From: 3-1-20CM-4-69-9 sp963833655
GTDB lineage: Bacteria > Actinomycetota > Thermoleophilia > Gaiellales > Gaiellaceae
Length of the DNA stretch: 64,000 bases
Assembly (NCBI GenBank): GCA_963833655.1
Contig: CAWHYL010000004.1
Coordinates: 558,001-622,000, forward strand
Direction of reading: 5' to 3'
Under the pieces are notes generated by a model that worked only from the letters and a program-made list of their open reading frames with translations, ran no database searches and was not told the DNA's origin. The position numbers were made by a program, and so were the translations under genes. Shown piece by piece: positions 50,374-59,327 of the stretch (positions are counted from its first letter, which is position 1; each line of letters starts with the position of its first letter).

Positions 50374-50703
50374 CGGCCCGCGCTCAGCCGCCCGGGCGCC
50401 GGCGGTTTCCGCGACGGTCGGCGCGGCCGAAGAGCAACGCGACGACGACCGATGCTCCGAGTCCTGCGTAAAGACCCAACACATTCTCCCCTTTGCCGGT
50501 TCCGAGGCGGGCGGCTCGTCGAGTCAGGTCCCCCGGCCGACGGACGAGCCGACCCCGGTCCTCGTGGCCGGCTGATGCCCGGCGCGCACCAGCTCGAAAC
50601 GCAGGCTTGAGCCAGCGCTTCTGAGCGGCCGGGTCTACCCGGCCACCGGCCGCTTGTTCCCTCGCCTCGGCTTCGCTGAGGTCGGCTGAGGTCGGCTCAG
50701 ATG
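50374..50703. other. gene-free stretch
   Basis: About 330 bases between a minus-strand hypothetical and the promoter of the cysteine-rich peptide. Direct repeats of GGCTGAGGTC lie near 50680-50697. No gene or RNA recognised. Confidence 0.5.
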
Positions 50704-50719
50704 GGTAGAAGGTTCTACC
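50704..50719 (+). promoter_or_regulatory. palindrome GGTAGAA-GG-TTCTACC, candidate operator
   Basis: Perfect 7-base arms cover the -35 position relative to the TAAGCT box at 50728-50733. A bound regulator would block or contact RNA polymerase. Confidence 0.5.
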
Positions 50720-50727
50720 TACGCAGT

Positions 50728-50733
50728 TAAGCT
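50728..50733 (+). promoter_or_regulatory. -10 box TAAGCT of the cysteine-rich peptide gene
   Basis: TAAGCT, 6 nt (TTGTCC), GTG at 50740. This decides GTG 50740 over the in-frame TTG at 50734. Confidence 0.6.
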
Positions 50734-50739
50734 TTGTCC

Positions 50740-50940
50740 GTGAGGACGATATGGACGGCCCGCGTGGCTCAGGCGACGACGAAGTACGGCGAAAATGCGC
50801 CGATGGCGGCGGTCTGTTGCAACGCTTGCCGCACCTGCGTCACCGCGAACATCCTTGGCATCCTCACCGGCGCCCTTTCGGGCGTCAGCTACGCGGTCGC
50901 CAACGTCGTGCTGCGACGTTCCTCGGCCTCGCGCGTCTGA
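50740..50940 (+). CDS. small cysteine-rich membrane peptide, 66 aa
   Basis: GTG start placed by the -10 box. The centre reads AAVCCNACRTCVTANI, four cysteines in a CC-x2-C-x2-C arrangement, followed by a hydrophobic helix (ILGILTGALSGVSYAVANVVL) and a basic end. It could bind a metal at the membrane or be a redox-active peptide. No family recognised. Confidence 0.6.
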   Translation: MRTIWTARVAQATTKYGENAPMAAVCCNACRTCVTANILGILTGALSGVSYAVANVVLRRSSASRV

Positions 50941-51011
50941 GTTAACGGCAGGGAGGCGCAAGCGCCTGAAACTACGTGTTCCGAATCGTCCGTAGAAGGT
51001 CGCGCTAGAAA

Positions 51012-51041
51012 GAACCGCCCAGCCGCTTGGCTAGGCGGTTC
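51012..51041 (-). terminator. hairpin terminator of corA
   Basis: GAACCGCC (51012-51019) pairs with GGCGGTTC (51034-51041), and the inner AGCC/GGCT stem encloses GCTT. It begins 3 bases past the corA stop and is followed on the minus strand by TTTCT, fitting an intrinsic terminator. Confidence 0.75.
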
Positions 51042-51044
51042 CGT

Positions 51045-52040
51045 TCAGAGCCAGCGCTTGTACTTGAAGAACGCCACCATCGAGGCGATGGTGCCGACCA
51101 TCAGCCCGACGATCACCCAGAACGCCGTGTGGGTGTGCTCGCCGGGAAAGAGGACGTTCATCCCGAAGATGCCCGAGATCAGCGTCAGCGGCAGCAGGAC
51201 GACGCTGAAGATCGTCAGCACGCGGAGGATGTCGTTCTGGCGGTGCGAGATGACGGACTCGTTCGTGCTCTCGAGAGCCTCGACGACCTCCTTGTAGTTG
51301 TCGAGCAGGTCCCAGATGCGCTCGGATGCGTCTACGAGGTCGTCGAAGTACAGCTCGAGGTCCTCCGGCAGGAAGCGCTCGATGTGTCGCTCGAGCAGGC
51401 GGAGCGCCGGGCGCTGCGGCTTGACGATCTTCCGGAACGAGATGATCTCCTGCTTCACCTTGGAGATGTCGCTGACGATCTCCTCGGACCGGCGGTCGTC
51501 GATGTCGTCCTCGATCGAGTCGAGCTTGTACGCGATCTTGTCGAGGATCGGGAAGCAGTAGTCGAAGAGGTCGTCGAGGATCTCGTACAGCAACCGTCCG
51601 GAGCCGCGCGAGAAGAGGTTGTCCCGCATCCGCTCGTCCTCCTGCAGCCGCGTGAACAGCCGCGTGACCGGGTTCAGCTGGACGTTCGAGATCGTGACGA
51701 GGTAGTCGGGCCCGATGAAGAAGTCGAGCTCGCCGGCGTTCAGCCGCTGGATGTTCTTGTCGTAGGCCGGGAAGTGGAGGACGCCGAACAGGTAGCCGTC
51801 GTCGACGTAGTCGTCGACCTTCGGCCGCTGCCGCTTCGAGAGCACGTCCTCGACGTCGAGCGGGTGCCAGCCGAAGCGCGCGCGGAGGCCGTTGACCGTC
51901 TCGGGGTCGATCGGCGGGTCGAGGTGGATCCAGGTGAGGCCGTCGGTGCTGAGCTCAGCGACGCGTGGTTCTGGGCGCGGGGCGACCGCCTCCGCGAAGC
52001 CGCGGGGCCGTGTCCGCCGGATGCGGGGCAGGCTGGGCAT
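51045..52040 (-). CDS. corA: CorA-type magnesium/divalent cation transporter
   Basis: 331 aa. A long N-terminal cytosolic domain with coiled-coil helices (SIEDDIDDRRSEEIVSDISKVKQEIISFRK) is followed by two C-terminal membrane helices. The first ends in the signature GMN (LISGIFGMNVLFPGE) and the second is FWVIVGLMVGTIASMVAFFKYK. It acts as a pentameric Mg2+ (or Co2+/Ni2+) channel. Its first 86 bases overlap the end of the MFS gene in another frame. Confidence 0.93.
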   Translation of the reverse strand: MPSLPRIRRTRPRGFAEAVAPRPEPRVAELSTDGLTWIHLDPPIDPETVNGLRARFGWHPLDVEDVLSKRQRPKVDDYVDDGYLFGVLHFPAYDKNIQRLNAGELDFFIGPDYLVTISNVQLNPVTRLFTRLQEDERMRDNLFSRGSGRLLYEILDDLFDYCFPILDKIAYKLDSIEDDIDDRRSEEIVSDISKVKQEIISFRKIVKPQRPALRLLERHIERFLPEDLELYFDDLVDASERIWDLLDNYKEVVEALESTNESVISHRQNDILRVLTIFSVVLLPLTLISGIFGMNVLFPGEHTHTAFWVIVGLMVGTIASMVAFFKYKRWL

Positions 52041-53340
52041 CGGTACTGAGGGGGTCGTCGGTCGTCAGCGCCATGTTCGGCATCGTACCCGGGACGCCTG
52101 CGACCGAACCGACGTGCGGCGTGCGTCGCAGGCGCTTCGGGATGCGGGCTTCGAGCGCCAGCGCGTAACCGGACGCGAGCAGGCAGATGCCGGCGACGGC
52201 GGGCCAGAGCGCCAGCGGGTCGTGCTGCAGGACGAAACCGCCGGCAGCCGGCCCGATCAGCCAGCCGATCTGCCACGAGGAGCTCGAGAAGGCCATGTAC
52301 CGGCCGAGCAGGCGCGGCTGGGCGAGGTCGACGACGAGCGGTGCGTAGATCGCCCCGTGCAGGCACTGCCCGAGGGCGAACACCGCGACGCAGGCGCCGA
52401 AGACGATCGCCGCCTGCGTGCCGGTGAGCCACTTCCCCGCCGCGCCGACGGCGACGAACGTCCCGGCCCACATGACGCCCATGAGCGCAAGCCCGCGCAT
52501 GCGGCGGTGACCTTCGACGAGCTTCACAACGGGGAGCTGTGCCAGCGCGACAACGGCCGCCGACACGAACCAGAGCACGCCGATCGCCGGGTCGCTGACG
52601 TGTGCCGTGTTCTTCGCGAACGGCGGCAGCAGCTCGGACATGACGGCGATGCCGGCGCCGATGAAGACGACGTTGAGGATCACGTACGCGACGAAGATCC
52701 GATTGGCGAAAACGTCCGCGTAGCGGCCTTGCTCGTGATGGCCGTCGCCGGTTCGCACGTCCGGTAGCAGTCGCAGCACGAAAACGAAGACGACGAAGGT
52801 GGCGGCGTTGAGCAGGAAGAGGAACGTGAACGTCGCCGGCCGGTCGGTGCGCGCGATCGCGCCGGCGACGAGGCCGCCGAGGGCGATGCCGAGGTTCATC
52901 GTCATGCGCTGCTGCGCAAAGGCCGTGTGGCGGCGGTCGGGCGGTGACAGCGAGCTGAGCAGCGTCGACTGGCTCGGCCAGAAGGAACCGCTGCCGGCGC
53001 CGACGAGCATGTTGAGGAGGAACGCCTCCCACGGGGAGCGGATGAGCGGGAAGAGCGCGAACCCGGCCGCCATCACGAGCAACGCGCCGCTCAGGACCGC
53101 GCGCGGGCCGATGCGGTCGGAGAGCGCACCGCCGACGAACCCCGAGCACAGCGCGGCGGCTGAGCTCGAGGCGACGATCAGGCCGGCGATCCCGAGCGAG
53201 ATCCCGCGCACGTTGTGCAGGTAGATGATCAGGAACGGCCCGATCACGCCGTTCCCGAACATGTTCGCGAGGCCGCCCGCCTGGAGGATCCAGACGTCGC
53301 GCGGCAGGTCTGGGTTCAGGCTCCTGAGATAGGCCCGCAC
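51955..53340 (-). CDS. MFS transporter
   Basis: 461 aa, GTG start. About 12 membrane helices. The MFS loop motif appears as GFVGGALSDRIGPRAVL between helices 2 and 3, with GSFWPSQSTLLSSLSPPDRRHTAFAQQRMTMNLGIALGGLVAG further on. The profile resembles drug-efflux or sugar-efflux transporters. The C-terminal 30-40 residues are polar and overlap corA, so the two genes are co-transcribed. Confidence 0.9.
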   Translation of the reverse strand: MRAYLRSLNPDLPRDVWILQAGGLANMFGNGVIGPFLIIYLHNVRGISLGIAGLIVASSSAAALCSGFVGGALSDRIGPRAVLSGALLVMAAGFALFPLIRSPWEAFLLNMLVGAGSGSFWPSQSTLLSSLSPPDRRHTAFAQQRMTMNLGIALGGLVAGAIARTDRPATFTFLFLLNAATFVVFVFVLRLLPDVRTGDGHHEQGRYADVFANRIFVAYVILNVVFIGAGIAVMSELLPPFAKNTAHVSDPAIGVLWFVSAAVVALAQLPVVKLVEGHRRMRGLALMGVMWAGTFVAVGAAGKWLTGTQAAIVFGACVAVFALGQCLHGAIYAPLVVDLAQPRLLGRYMAFSSSSWQIGWLIGPAAGGFVLQHDPLALWPAVAGICLLASGYALALEARIPKRLRRTPHVGSVAGVPGTMPNMALTTDDPLSTDAQPAPHPADTAPRLRGGGRPAPRTTRR

Positions 53341-53346
53341 GCCGCG

Positions 53347-53352
53347 AGCCTA
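53347..53352 (-). promoter_or_regulatory. -10 box TAGGCT of the MFS-corA unit
   Basis: Minus-strand TAGGCT, 6 nt (CGCGGC), GTG at 53340. Confidence 0.65.
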
Positions 53353-53360
53353 ACGACGGC

Positions 53361-53819
53361 CTACGCGGCGGCGGTGTCGGGCCGGAGGATCACGGTTTCA
53401 CCGGGTGCGTGCGCCAGGATCCACATCAGATCCTTGGGCGTGAAGCCGATCCGCCCGTTCGTCGGCGCCGGCGCGAGGACGCGGTCGAACGACTCGACCT
53501 CCCACAGACGCTGCAGCGCATGCGTCAGGCTGCGGCCTTTCTCGATCCGCGCGTCAACGGGAACTCCCTCGCGCAGCGCCGCGTGCTCGACGGCCTCGAG
53601 AAGGGGCATCGCGAGCGCCACCTCGCGCTTGAGCGCCGAGTCCTCCGGCAAGTTGAGCGGGACGATCAACAGGTACGCCGGCACGAGGACGGCGTCCTCT
53701 GCTTTCGCGATCCGGATCGCCGCCTGCAGGACCGTCGGATCGAGCTCGCCGACGAACGGCACAAGGACCCTTCGCGCACCGGGCTTCGCGGCGACGGCGT
53801 GGCGCCGGCCGAGTCTCAC
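53361..53819 (-). CDS. universal stress protein domain, last gene of the kdp operon
   Basis: 152 aa, GTG overlapping the kdpD stop by 4 nt. It has an Usp-like pattern: RRVLVPFVGELDPTVLQAAIRIAKAEDAVLVPAYLLIV, a central helix (PLLEAVEHAALREGVPVDARIEKG), and FDRVLAPAPTNGRIGFTPKDLMWILAHAPGETVILRP. KdpD proteins normally contain a Usp domain after the KdpD domain; here this extra Usp follows as a separate protein and may act with it. Confidence 0.75.
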   Translation of the reverse strand: MRLGRRHAVAAKPGARRVLVPFVGELDPTVLQAAIRIAKAEDAVLVPAYLLIVPLNLPEDSALKREVALAMPLLEAVEHAALREGVPVDARIEKGRSLTHALQRLWEVESFDRVLAPAPTNGRIGFTPKDLMWILAHAPGETVILRPDTAAA

Positions 53820-54907
53820 GACGTCAGCTCCCTGCGTTCTGCTCGGTTGGCGACCACGCGGATGTCGACGCCCGGAAGCTCGCGGACGAGTGCCGACACG
53901 AGCGACCCGTGGAGGATCTCGCGCCGTCGGCTTTCGTCGGGCGTGCCGACGAAGACGTACGTCGAGCCGCGATCGACGACGGTGCGCCGTACCGCCTGAA
54001 CGAGGTCGTCGGCCTCCTCCTCGAGGAACTCGGCGCCGAGGATGATGGCGAGCCGGCGCAGGGCGGCGAGGGACGTCGTCATGCCGTCGTCCAGCCGTTC
54101 GCCCGGCCTGCGGATCCACAACGCGTCGAGGTCGGTCCCGAGTCGCTGAGCCGAGCGCCACGCCCGGCGGAGCACACGCTGCGACTCCGGCTCCGGCTTC
54201 ACGAGCACGAGCACCCGTTCGTTGACCGCCTGCTTGCTGAGGGCGTCCAGCACCATCGCTCCCCGTCGCTCCTCGACGTCCTCGGCGACTTCGCGCAGCG
54301 CCAGCTCGCGTAAGCCGCTGAGGTTGTCGCCGCGGAAGAAGTTGCTCAACGCGGCGTCGAGCCGCTCCGGCGGGTAGACCTTGCCGGCGCGGAGCCGCTC
54401 CTGCAGCGCCTGCGGCGCGAGGTCGACGAGGACGACCTCGTCCGCTTCGTCGAGAATCCGATCCGGGAACGTCTCGCGAACCCGCACGTCTGTCATCTCG
54501 AAGATGGAATCGTTGAGGCTCTCGACGTGTTGCACGTTGACCGTCGAGATCACGTCGATGCCGGCGTCGAGGATCTCGTCGATGTCCTCGTAGCGCTTTT
54601 CGTGCCGCGACCCCGGCGCGTTCGTGTGCGCGAGCTCGTCGACGAGCGCGAGCTCGGGCGTGCGGCGAAGCACGGCGTCGACGTCCAGCTCGTCGAGCTC
54701 CAGAGCGCCGTGGCGTGTTCGCAGCTTCGGGACGACCTCGAGCCCCTCGGCCAAGGCAGCCGTCTCGCGACGGTCGTGCGGCTCGAGGTAGCCGATCACG
54801 ACGTCGCGGCCCTCAGCCTGTGCCTGACGTCCCTCCTGCAGCATTCGATACGTCTTGCCCACGCCGGCGGCCGCGCCGAGGAGGATGCGGTAGTGGCCGC
54901 GTGCCAC
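53816..54907 (-). CDS. kdpD: KdpD sensor domain protein without histidine kinase
   Basis: 363 aa, GTG. Residues 1-210 are the KdpD domain with Walker A GAAAGVGKTYRML, Walker B-like LALVDELAHTNAPGSRHEKRYEDI and STVNVQHVESLND. The remaining part is a Usp-like domain (NERVLVLVKPEPESQRVLRRAWRSAQRLGTDLDALWI). The membrane region and kinase domains of full-length KdpD (about 890 aa) are absent. They appear as a separate gene at 60169-61533. Short KdpDs are known from cyanobacteria and Deinococcus. Confidence 0.9.
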   Translation of the reverse strand: MARGHYRILLGAAAGVGKTYRMLQEGRQAQAEGRDVVIGYLEPHDRRETAALAEGLEVVPKLRTRHGALELDELDVDAVLRRTPELALVDELAHTNAPGSRHEKRYEDIDEILDAGIDVISTVNVQHVESLNDSIFEMTDVRVRETFPDRILDEADEVVLVDLAPQALQERLRAGKVYPPERLDAALSNFFRGDNLSGLRELALREVAEDVEERRGAMVLDALSKQAVNERVLVLVKPEPESQRVLRRAWRSAQRLGTDLDALWIRRPGERLDDGMTTSLAALRRLAIILGAEFLEEEADDLVQAVRRTVVDRGSTYVFVGTPDESRRREILHGSLVSALVRELPGVDIRVVANRAERRELTS

Positions 54908-54910
54908 CGG

Positions 54911-56959
54911 TCACGCGCCGAAGACGTTGTGCAGGAGCAAGTCGATCAGCTTGATCCCGATGAACGGGAGGATCATGCCGCCGAGGCCGTAGATGAGCAG
55001 GTTCCGCCGAAGCAGCGCCGTCGCACCGATCGCGCGGTACTTCACACCGCGCAGCGCCAGCGGCACGAGCAGGGGGATGACCAACGCGTTGAAGATGATC
55101 GCCGAGAGGATCGCACTGTACGGCGTGCCCAACCCCATGACGTTCAGCGCGTCCAGTGGGCCCTTGTGGCCGTGCGTCGCATAGGTCGTCGCGAAGATCG
55201 CGGGGATGATCGCGAAGTACTTCGCGACGTCGTTCGCGATCGAGAACGTGGTCAGGGCGCCCCGCGTGATCAGTAGCTGCTTGCCGACCTCGACGATCTC
55301 GATCAGCTTCGTCGGGTTCGAGTCGAGGTCGACCATGTTGCCGGCCTCCTTCGCCGCGGACGTCCCGGTGTTCATCGCCACGCCGACGTCTGCCTGCGCC
55401 AGCGCGGGCGCGTCGTTGGTGCCGTCGCCGGTCATCGCGACGAGCCGGCCGCCGGCCTGCTCGTCCTTGATCAGCTTCATCTTCGTCTCGGGCGTCGCCT
55501 CTGCCAGGAAGTCGTCGACGCCGGCCTCCTTCGCGATGACTTCGGCCGTGATCGGGTTGTCGCCGGTGATCATGACCGTCCGAATGCCCATGCGCCGGAG
55601 CTCGTCGAAGCGCTCGTTCATCCCGCCCTTCACGATGTCCTTGAGGTAGACGACTCCGAGGACGAAATTGTCCTGCGCGACGACGAGGGGAGTTCCGCCC
55701 TCGCGCGCGATGTGCGCGACGGCGTCGTCGAGGGCGGCGGGGACTCGGCCGCCCTGCTCCTTGACCCAGCGCTCGACCGCATCGGCCGCGCCCTTGCGCA
55801 GGCTGTGCCCGTCGAGGTCGACGCCGCTCATGCGCGTCGTCGCGCTGAAGGGGATGAATGTCGCCTCGTGCTCGGACAGCTCGCGCCCGCGCAGCCCGTA
55901 CCGCTCCTTCGCGAGCACGACGATCGAGCGGCCTTCCGGTGTCTCGTCGGCGAGCGACGAGAGCTGCGCAGCCTCGGCCAGCTCCGGCGGCTTGACGCCG
56001 TCGACGGTGATGAACTCGGCCGCCTGCCGGTTGCCGAGGGTGATCGTTCCGGTCTTGTCGAGCAGCAGCACGTCGACATCGCCGGATGCCTCGACGGCAC
56101 GCCCCGACATCGCGAGGACGTTCCGCTGGACGAGGCGGTCCATGCCGGCGATCCCGATCGCCGAGAGAAGCGCGCCGATCGTCGTCGGAATCAGCGCAAC
56201 GAGCAGTGCGATCAGCACGGTCTGCGACAGCGCCGTGCCGGCATACAACGCGAACGGGCGGAGAGTGACGACGGCAGCGAGGAAGGTGATCGTCAGCGCC
56301 GCGATGAGGATGTTCAGCGCGATCTCGTTCGGCGTCTTTCGCCGCTCGGCGCCCTCGACGAGGGCGATCATGCGGTCGAGGAACGACTTACCCGGCTCCT
56401 GCGTCACCTCGATCACGAGCTCGTCGGAGAGGAGCCGCGTCCCGCCCGTGACGGCCGACCGGTCGCCGCCGGCCTCACGGATCACGGGGGCGGACTCGCC
56501 GGTGATCGCAGACTCGTCGACCGAGCCCACACCTTCGATCACCTCGCCGTCGGCGGGAATCACCTCGCCGGCGCGCACGATGACGACGTCGCCGCGCTGA
56601 AGGTCGTGCGCCGGCACCTCGCGGCCGTCCCGCAACTGCGCGCTCGTCGTCGTGCGCGTCGCGCGTAGCGCGTTCGCCTGCGCCTTTCCGCGTCCTTCGG
56701 CGATTGCCTCGGCAAAGTTCGCGAAGAGCACGGTCAGCCAGAGCCAGATGCCGACGCTGCCGGTGAACCAGAGCGGCTCGTGCCGCCCGCTGCCGAAGAG
56801 GTTGAGGAAGAAGATCAGCGTCACGATGACCGAGCCGAGCTCGACGATGAAGATGACGGGGTTGCGCACGAGCGTGCGCGGGTCGAGCTTCACGAACGAG
56901 TCCCGGATCGCCGTCAGCACGATCGCGCGGCTGAACAGGCTCTGCCGGCGGTCTTTCAC
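54911..56959 (-). CDS. kdpB: potassium-transporting ATPase ATP-binding subunit
   Basis: 682 aa, GTG overlapping the kdpC stop (GTGA). P-type ATPase motifs: TGES, the phosphorylation site D301 in DKTGTITLGN, MITGDNPITAEVIAKEAG, and TGDGTNDAPALAQADVGVAM. It powers high-affinity K+ uptake through KdpA. It comes after kdpC, not between kdpA and kdpC as in the canonical kdpFABC order. Confidence 0.97.
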   Translation of the reverse strand: MKDRRQSLFSRAIVLTAIRDSFVKLDPRTLVRNPVIFIVELGSVIVTLIFFLNLFGSGRHEPLWFTGSVGIWLWLTVLFANFAEAIAEGRGKAQANALRATRTTTSAQLRDGREVPAHDLQRGDVVIVRAGEVIPADGEVIEGVGSVDESAITGESAPVIREAGGDRSAVTGGTRLLSDELVIEVTQEPGKSFLDRMIALVEGAERRKTPNEIALNILIAALTITFLAAVVTLRPFALYAGTALSQTVLIALLVALIPTTIGALLSAIGIAGMDRLVQRNVLAMSGRAVEASGDVDVLLLDKTGTITLGNRQAAEFITVDGVKPPELAEAAQLSSLADETPEGRSIVVLAKERYGLRGRELSEHEATFIPFSATTRMSGVDLDGHSLRKGAADAVERWVKEQGGRVPAALDDAVAHIAREGGTPLVVAQDNFVLGVVYLKDIVKGGMNERFDELRRMGIRTVMITGDNPITAEVIAKEAGVDDFLAEATPETKMKLIKDEQAGGRLVAMTGDGTNDAPALAQADVGVAMNTGTSAAKEAGNMVDLDSNPTKLIEIVEVGKQLLITRGALTTFSIANDVAKYFAIIPAIFATTYATHGHKGPLDALNVMGLGTPYSAILSAIIFNALVIPLLVPLALRGVKYRAIGATALLRRNLLIYGLGGMILPFIGIKLIDLLLHNVFGA

Positions 56960-57546
56960 GACGGCGCCTCACGGTCGAGCGCGAGGTTGAGCTCGAGCAC
57001 GTTGACGCCCGGCTCGCCGAGGAACCCGAGGGAGCGCCCGTGGGTGTACCTGTCGACAAGCTGGAGCACATGCTGTTTCGAGAGCCCGCGCACCGACGCG
57101 ACGCGCACCGCCTGGAGCTGCGCGTTCGCCGGCGAGATGTCCGGGTCGATCCCCGAGCCGGACGTCGTCACGGCGTCGACGGGGATGTCGCCGATCGTCA
57201 GACCGGGGTTGTACGGGCGCTCGAGCTTCAGGATGCCCGCTACGCGCCGGCGTACCGCCTCGGCGAGATCGGGATTCGTCGGGCCGAGATTCGCGAAGGT
57301 CGTGGCGCCGGCGTTGTAGGCAGGCGAGGTCGCGGAGGGCCGAGGGTGGAAGTACTTCGCGCTCGTGAAGCCCTGGGCGACGAGCTTCGACCCGACGACT
57401 CGGCCGTCGACCTTGACGAGGTTGCCGTCGGCCTTGCCGGAGAAGAACGCGTGCGCAAATCCGGTCAGCAGCAGCGGATACGCGAGCCCGAAGACGATCG
57501 TGCACAGAACGACCGCGACGGCGGACCTTCCGAGCACGCGCGTCAC
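56956..57546 (-). CDS. kdpC: potassium-transporting ATPase KdpC subunit
   Basis: 196 aa, GTG overlapping the kdpA stop (GTGA). One N-terminal membrane helix (AVAVVLCTIVFGLAYPLLLTGFAHAFF), then the periplasm-type domain with VGSKLVAQGFTSAKYFHPRPSA, SGSGIDPDISPANAQLQAVRVA and GVNVLELNLALD. It stabilises the KdpFABC complex. Its frame happens to remain open far upstream, antiparallel codons of kdpA, but those are not its own. Confidence 0.96.
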   Translation of the reverse strand: MTRVLGRSAVAVVLCTIVFGLAYPLLLTGFAHAFFSGKADGNLVKVDGRVVGSKLVAQGFTSAKYFHPRPSATSPAYNAGATTFANLGPTNPDLAEAVRRRVAGILKLERPYNPGLTIGDIPVDAVTTSGSGIDPDISPANAQLQAVRVASVRGLSKQHVLQLVDRYTHGRSLGFLGEPGVNVLELNLALDREAPS

Positions 57547-59237
57547 GAGAGTGCTTCCACGACCGGCCCGAGCGAGAGCGCCGGGAAGATCATCAGGCCG
57601 GCGGTCAGAACGATCACGCCGACGATCAGCACCGCGAACGTGAGCCCGTCCGTGCGGAACGTGCCCGCCGACGGAGGCGACACGCGCTTCTGTGCGAGCG
57701 ATCCGCCGATCGCGAGCGCCGCGATCATCGGCACGAAGCGCCCGAGCCAGAGGGCAATCGTTCCCGCGAGCGCCGAGAAGCTGGTGGCGCCGTAGCCTGC
57801 GAAGGCGCTGCCGTTGTTGTTCGACTGCGAGTCGTACGCGTAGAGCGCCTCGGAGAACCCGTGCGCCCCCGGGTTGAAGATCGACTGGAGGCCGTGCCCC
57901 GTCACGACGGAGACGGCGGTCAGGACCAGGACCATCGTCGGCACGAACAGCGCGCCGACGGCGGCGAGCTTGATCTCGCGCGCTTCGATCTTCTTCCCGA
58001 GGTACTCGGGTGTGCGTCCGACCATCAGCCCGGCCACGAAGACTGCGATCAGGACGTAGAAGAACATCCCGTAGAGACCCGAGCCGACGCCGCCGAAGAT
58101 GACCTCGCCCGTGAAGATGTTCACGATCGGGACGGCGCCGCCGGTCGCCGTCAGCGCGTCGTGACCGCCGTTCACCGAGCCGTTCGAGGCGTTCGTGGTA
58201 GCGGTCGCCCAGAGCGCCGTGTTGGCGATCCCGAACCGGACCTCCTTGTCCGACATGTTGCCGCCGCTCTGGCCGTGGCCTTGCGTGATGTCGACGCCTG
58301 AGCTGCGCAGCACCTGTGACCCGTGCTGCTCGGCGGGAAAGAGCAGCGCGACGCCGATCAGGAACATCGCGAGCATCGCGCCGAGCAGCGGCCACGCCTG
58401 CCGGCGCAACCCGATCATCCGTCCGAACATGAACACCTGCGCTGCCGGGATCAGCAGGATGCAGATCGCCTCGAGGAAGTTCGTGAGGCCGTTCGGGTTC
58501 TCGAACGGGACCGCCGAGTTCGAGTTGAAGAAGCCGCCGCCGTTCGTCCCGAGCTGCTTGATCGCGATCTGCGAGGCGGCCGGGCCGCGGGCGATCGTCT
58601 GCGTTGTGCCCTCGAGCGTGTGCGCGGTCGCGTGGCCGCTGAACGTCTGCACGACGCCCTGCGAGATGAGGATCGCGCCGACGAGGAGCGAGAGCGGCAG
58701 CAGGATGTAGACGAGCGAGCGGTAGAGGTCGACCCAGAAGTTGCCGAGCTCGCGGCGCGACCGCCGGGCAAAGCCGCGAATGACGGCCGCGAGCACCGCC
58801 ATGCCGAGCGCCGCGGAGGCGAAGTTCTGCACGGCGAGCCCTGCCATCTGCGACAGGTACGACATCGTGAACTCGCCGCCGTAGTACTGCCAGTTCGTGT
58901 TCGTGATGTAGCTCGCCGTCGCATTCATCGAGATGTCCGGCACGACACTCTTGAGCCCGTCGGGGTTCAGCGGCAGGTGCGCCTGCAACCGCAGCAGGAG
59001 GTAGAGCAGCACCGCGAAGACGGCCATGAAGCCGAGCGCTGCCTTTGCGTACGACTTCCAGTCCTGCTCGGACGTGCCGGCGCCGACCAGGCGGAGAAAC
59101 CCGCGTTCCGGCGCAGCCACCCAGCGCGGCGCACGGAAGCGATCCGAGTACACCCACGCCATGTACGCGCCGAGGGGGTACGCGAGGATCAGCAGGACGG
59201 CGGTGTAGACGAGGATCTGCGCGATCCCTTGTCCCAC
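57543..59237 (-). CDS. kdpA: potassium-transporting ATPase potassium-binding subunit
   Basis: 564 aa, GTG directly after the kdpF TAA. It is a ten-helix SKT-type channel-like subunit. The filter-like loops are visible as NTNWQYYGGEFTMSYLSQM, LGTNGGGFFNSNSAVPFENPNGLTNFLE, ATATTNASNGSVNGG and SQSNNNGSAFAGY. It binds and conducts K+ in the Kdp complex. Confidence 0.97.
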   Translation of the reverse strand: MGQGIAQILVYTAVLLILAYPLGAYMAWVYSDRFRAPRWVAAPERGFLRLVGAGTSEQDWKSYAKAALGFMAVFAVLLYLLLRLQAHLPLNPDGLKSVVPDISMNATASYITNTNWQYYGGEFTMSYLSQMAGLAVQNFASAALGMAVLAAVIRGFARRSRRELGNFWVDLYRSLVYILLPLSLLVGAILISQGVVQTFSGHATAHTLEGTTQTIARGPAASQIAIKQLGTNGGGFFNSNSAVPFENPNGLTNFLEAICILLIPAAQVFMFGRMIGLRRQAWPLLGAMLAMFLIGVALLFPAEQHGSQVLRSSGVDITQGHGQSGGNMSDKEVRFGIANTALWATATTNASNGSVNGGHDALTATGGAVPIVNIFTGEVIFGGVGSGLYGMFFYVLIAVFVAGLMVGRTPEYLGKKIEAREIKLAAVGALFVPTMVLVLTAVSVVTGHGLQSIFNPGAHGFSEALYAYDSQSNNNGSAFAGYGATSFSALAGTIALWLGRFVPMIAALAIGGSLAQKRVSPPSAGTFRTDGLTFAVLIVGVIVLTAGLMIFPALSLGPVVEALS

Positions 59238-59327
59238 TTAGAGCTTCTCTCCGCGGAAGAGTGCGTACGCGAGGTAGAGCAGCACCGCCAGCGAGACGGC
59301 GAGGCCGAACGCGTCAGCTGCCGACAT
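59238..59327 (-). CDS. kdpF: KdpF small subunit, 29 aa
   Basis: ATG at 59327, TAA directly abutting the kdpA GTG. A single membrane helix (FGLAVSLAVLLYLAYALF) with the ending RGEKL, as in KdpF peptides, which stabilise the Kdp complex. ATG overlaps the stop of the upstream micro-ORF by 1 nt (TGATG). Confidence 0.88.
   Translation of the reverse strand: MSAADAFGLAVSLAVLLYLAYALFRGEKL

Noticed and set aside
56956..59157. A 733-codon open frame on the minus strand covering kdpC and most of kdpA.
   Set aside because: Only its last 196 codons (kdpC) have protein-like sequence. The remainder is the out-of-frame shadow of kdpA, kept open by high GC content.
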